Part shown: positions 62,330-64,000 of the stretch, in pieces
How positions within the stretch are numbered: the stretch's first letter is position 1
Layout: each line of letters starts with the position of its first letter
DNA from: Tachypleus tridentatus
Lineage: Eukaryota > Arthropoda > Merostomata > Xiphosura > Limulidae
Reading direction: 5' to 3'
DNA length: 64,000 nt
Assembly: GCF_004210375.1 (NCBI RefSeq)
Contig: NC_134825.1
Coordinates: forward strand, 63,541,558-63,605,557
Notes under the pieces: model-generated
The model's database searches: none
Told to the model about the DNA's origin: nothing
What the model saw: only the letters and a program-made list of their open reading frames with translations
Translations under genes and position numbers: made by a program

Positions 62330-62814
62330 TATTTTCTTTTTCAGGTCTCGGGCACAGGACAGGTAAAACTTTCGGCGCCTGTCCTGCGAAAGTGGGTTTT
62401 TCTCGGGGCGCTCCCGTTTCCTTTCACAGCATAAACTTAGGCATTGGATCTTTAGATCCCAGCCAAGGCAACTTTATTGCCATGCCCTGAATCGGGTCGT
62501 TTATGTATATGTTTACATTTACTATGACATCTGCCTTTCGGGACGGGATCTGGCTGTTTTCTCCAGTGCTACCTTTGCCTCGTTCATGAATAATATTAAT
62601 TACGACCAACTTCACTCCTTCACCCAAAAAAGAGTTTAAAAAAAAACCAGCTAAATTCAATAACCTTCCACGAAAGGGGATGAAGAGGAACCACAACGTT
62701 CCTGAACACCCCAGTTGGAGAGAGAATTCTTCTTCTGATTTCTCTCTCTCCAAACTAAACCCCTGGCACGTTAGTTTGCGTTTCAAGATCAATGTCGTCA
62801 GCCTTTCTACATAA
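62330..62814 (+). other. GC-richer block after LINE A, with a small open frame
   Basis: Composition changes sharply here (gggcacaggacagg, ttctcggggcgctcccg). A 44-codon frame at 62680-62814 starts MKRNHNVPEHPSWRENSSSD and is free of AT bias. It could be the 3' region of LINE A or the 5' leader and ORF1 start of another LINE copy. I cannot decide between these. Confidence 0.4.
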
Positions 62815-63158
62815 ATATACAAACATACAAGCACTGCCTGATAAACTCATAGATAATTCTCTAATCTATTCTTCAAGAAATTGGTATACAACTGACCTAT
62901 TTTGTAAATTTGACCCTTTTTCATCAATTAATTTCATCTTAGAAATAAAACATAAATTAAGCCCACTTTTAGCTGAGACTACATCCATCCTTAGTTTATT
63001 TAATTCAGAGAACGTTGAAAAGGGTATTTTATGTATTACGCTCTCACAGTAATGAAACTAATGAAAAAAATATGCCAAACGTAACTGGAACTGTTCGCTA
63101 TGTGCTTAACATTTACTTACACAATAACGAACAAAGATAAAGTGTGTTTATCGTATAG

Positions 63159-63431
63159 GTTTGGTTTTATTGAATTTCGTGCAAAGCTACACGAGGGCTA
63201 TCTGCGCTAACCGTCCCTAATTGAGTAGTGTAAGACTAGAGGTAAGGCAGCTAGTCATCACCATCCACCGCCAACTCTTGGGCTACTCTTTACCAACGAA
63301 TAGTAGGATTGGCCGAAACATTATAACGCCCGCACGGTTGTAAGAGAGAACAAATTTGATGAGACGGGGATACGAACCCGCGATCCTCGGATTATGAGTC
63401 GAGTGCTTTAGCCACCTGGCCATGCCGGGCC
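63159..63431 (-). repeat. SINE1 copy
   Basis: Full copy with tRNA-like head at the right (gggatacgaacccgcgatcctcgg) and tail at the left (gtttggttttattgaatttcg). Confidence 0.92.
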
Positions 63432-63689
63432 GCTTATTTACATATAGTGTAGAATATTTTTTTAATACCATACATGAACGTTGCCTTGAAAGGGGTCAGA
63501 ATGTATGCAAAAGCCTAACCTCTGATACTCATGTTATAATCTAAAAAACATTCTACAGGGGTAAACTAACAAATGGTAGGGGAGTTAGAAGAATTCCATG
63601 TGAACCTAACCCTCTCAGGGTTACAGAGATCTAAATACCGATGCCGAAGCGCGAGCGATGTTAGGTTTAGTATATGTTATTATTAAGGC

Positions 63690-63910
63690 TTCTTTGATTC
63701 TTCTAAGAGCACAGCCATTTTTATGGTCTTTTATTGCGGTAGTTTATGATATTACCAAATTTCAACAGCTACTGGTTGTTCTGTGTCTTTGTTCTTCAAG
63801 TCACCTTTTAAAATTTCTTGCTGCTTTACCAATATAGACAGCGTTACTTGAAGAACATCCTGTTTTATAATTTACTTTATTGTTAGCTTCAGTCTCGTAC
63901 TTTTTCTCGA
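63690..63910 (-). mobile_element. Penelope-type GIY-YIG remnant
   Basis: The minus strand reads YKTGCSSSNAVYIGKAARNFKR, a stop, then LEEQRHRTT. This fits the GIY-YIG pattern CxxCxxVYIGxTxRxFxxRLxEHR. Frame breaks follow. It may extend beyond the window. Confidence 0.5.
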
Positions 63911-64000
63911 CCCAGGTTAAATATAAATTTAGGGTTAGCATCTAGTTCAAAGTTAGCAACTGAGCTTCAGTTTTGTTTTGTCTCACTAGAAAGTCCCAGA

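Noticed and set aside
62424-62834. Minus-strand 136-codon open frame over the GC-richer block
   Set aside because: No motif or signal. Openness on both strands is expected where composition is less AT-rich. Kept only as part of the unassigned block.
1-64000. CRISPR array, bacterial operon or phage-type system
   Set aside because: Introns, SINEs, LINEs and animal gene homologues show eukaryotic nuclear DNA. No regularly spaced repeat array was seen; the 52-base tandem repeat has no spacers.

Overview
This is an AT-rich animal nuclear window with spliced genes, long introns and many decayed transposons. A tRNA-headed SINE (SINE1, about 270 bp) and a shorter second tRNA-derived SINE occur throughout. 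I recognise the SINE1 type from horseshoe-crab (Xiphosura; Tachypleus/Limulus) sequences. That assignment is from memory and should be treated as likely, not proven.

Left part (1-13,980): two SINE1 copies, an inverted-repeat hairpin, a CR1-like LINE tail on the minus strand, a small GIY-YIG (Penelope-type) remnant, and long AT-rich stretches without a supported gene. Some of this may be 3' flank or 3' UTR of the gene that follows.

Centre (13,981-33,310, minus strand): one clear conserved gene, a homologue of PAWR/Par-4 (prostate apoptosis response-4). I reconstructed six coding exons (26309-25923, 21119-21000, 18769-18726, 17929-17758, 14832-14728, 14070-13981). All junctions are GT-AG, the phases agree, and the product is about 305 residues. 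It keeps the basic KLREKRRSTGVV core of the SAC domain and a C-terminal leucine-zipper coiled coil. A non-coding first exon near 33.3 kb is only inferred. Its introns hold two internally deleted Tc1-like elements, a Penelope-like retroelement flanked by inverted repeats, a CR1 fragment with a nested SINE, and several local duplications.

Right part (33,400-64,000): a nearly complete but frameshifted hAT transposon with perfect 8-bp target duplications, most of the SINE1 copies, and a degraded capsid-like relic resembling densoviruses (tentative). A second well-supported gene (minus strand, 43583 to about 45821) encodes a secreted single-module granulin-like peptide, with TATA box, leader exon, signal-peptide exon and cysteine-rich exon. 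Further right are an open reading frame split by a SINE1 insertion, an old Tc1-type transposase, a nested mosaic of two Jockey-like LINE fragments, and a Penelope-type remnant at the right edge.

The two host genes show no functional link. Par-4 acts inside the cell in apoptosis and transcription control, and the granulin-like peptide is exported. The most interesting items are the granulin-like gene with its extra cysteine, the SINE-split reading frame at 52.6-53.2 kb, the inverted-flank Penelope element, and two unclassified dispersed repeats with traces of coding potential.
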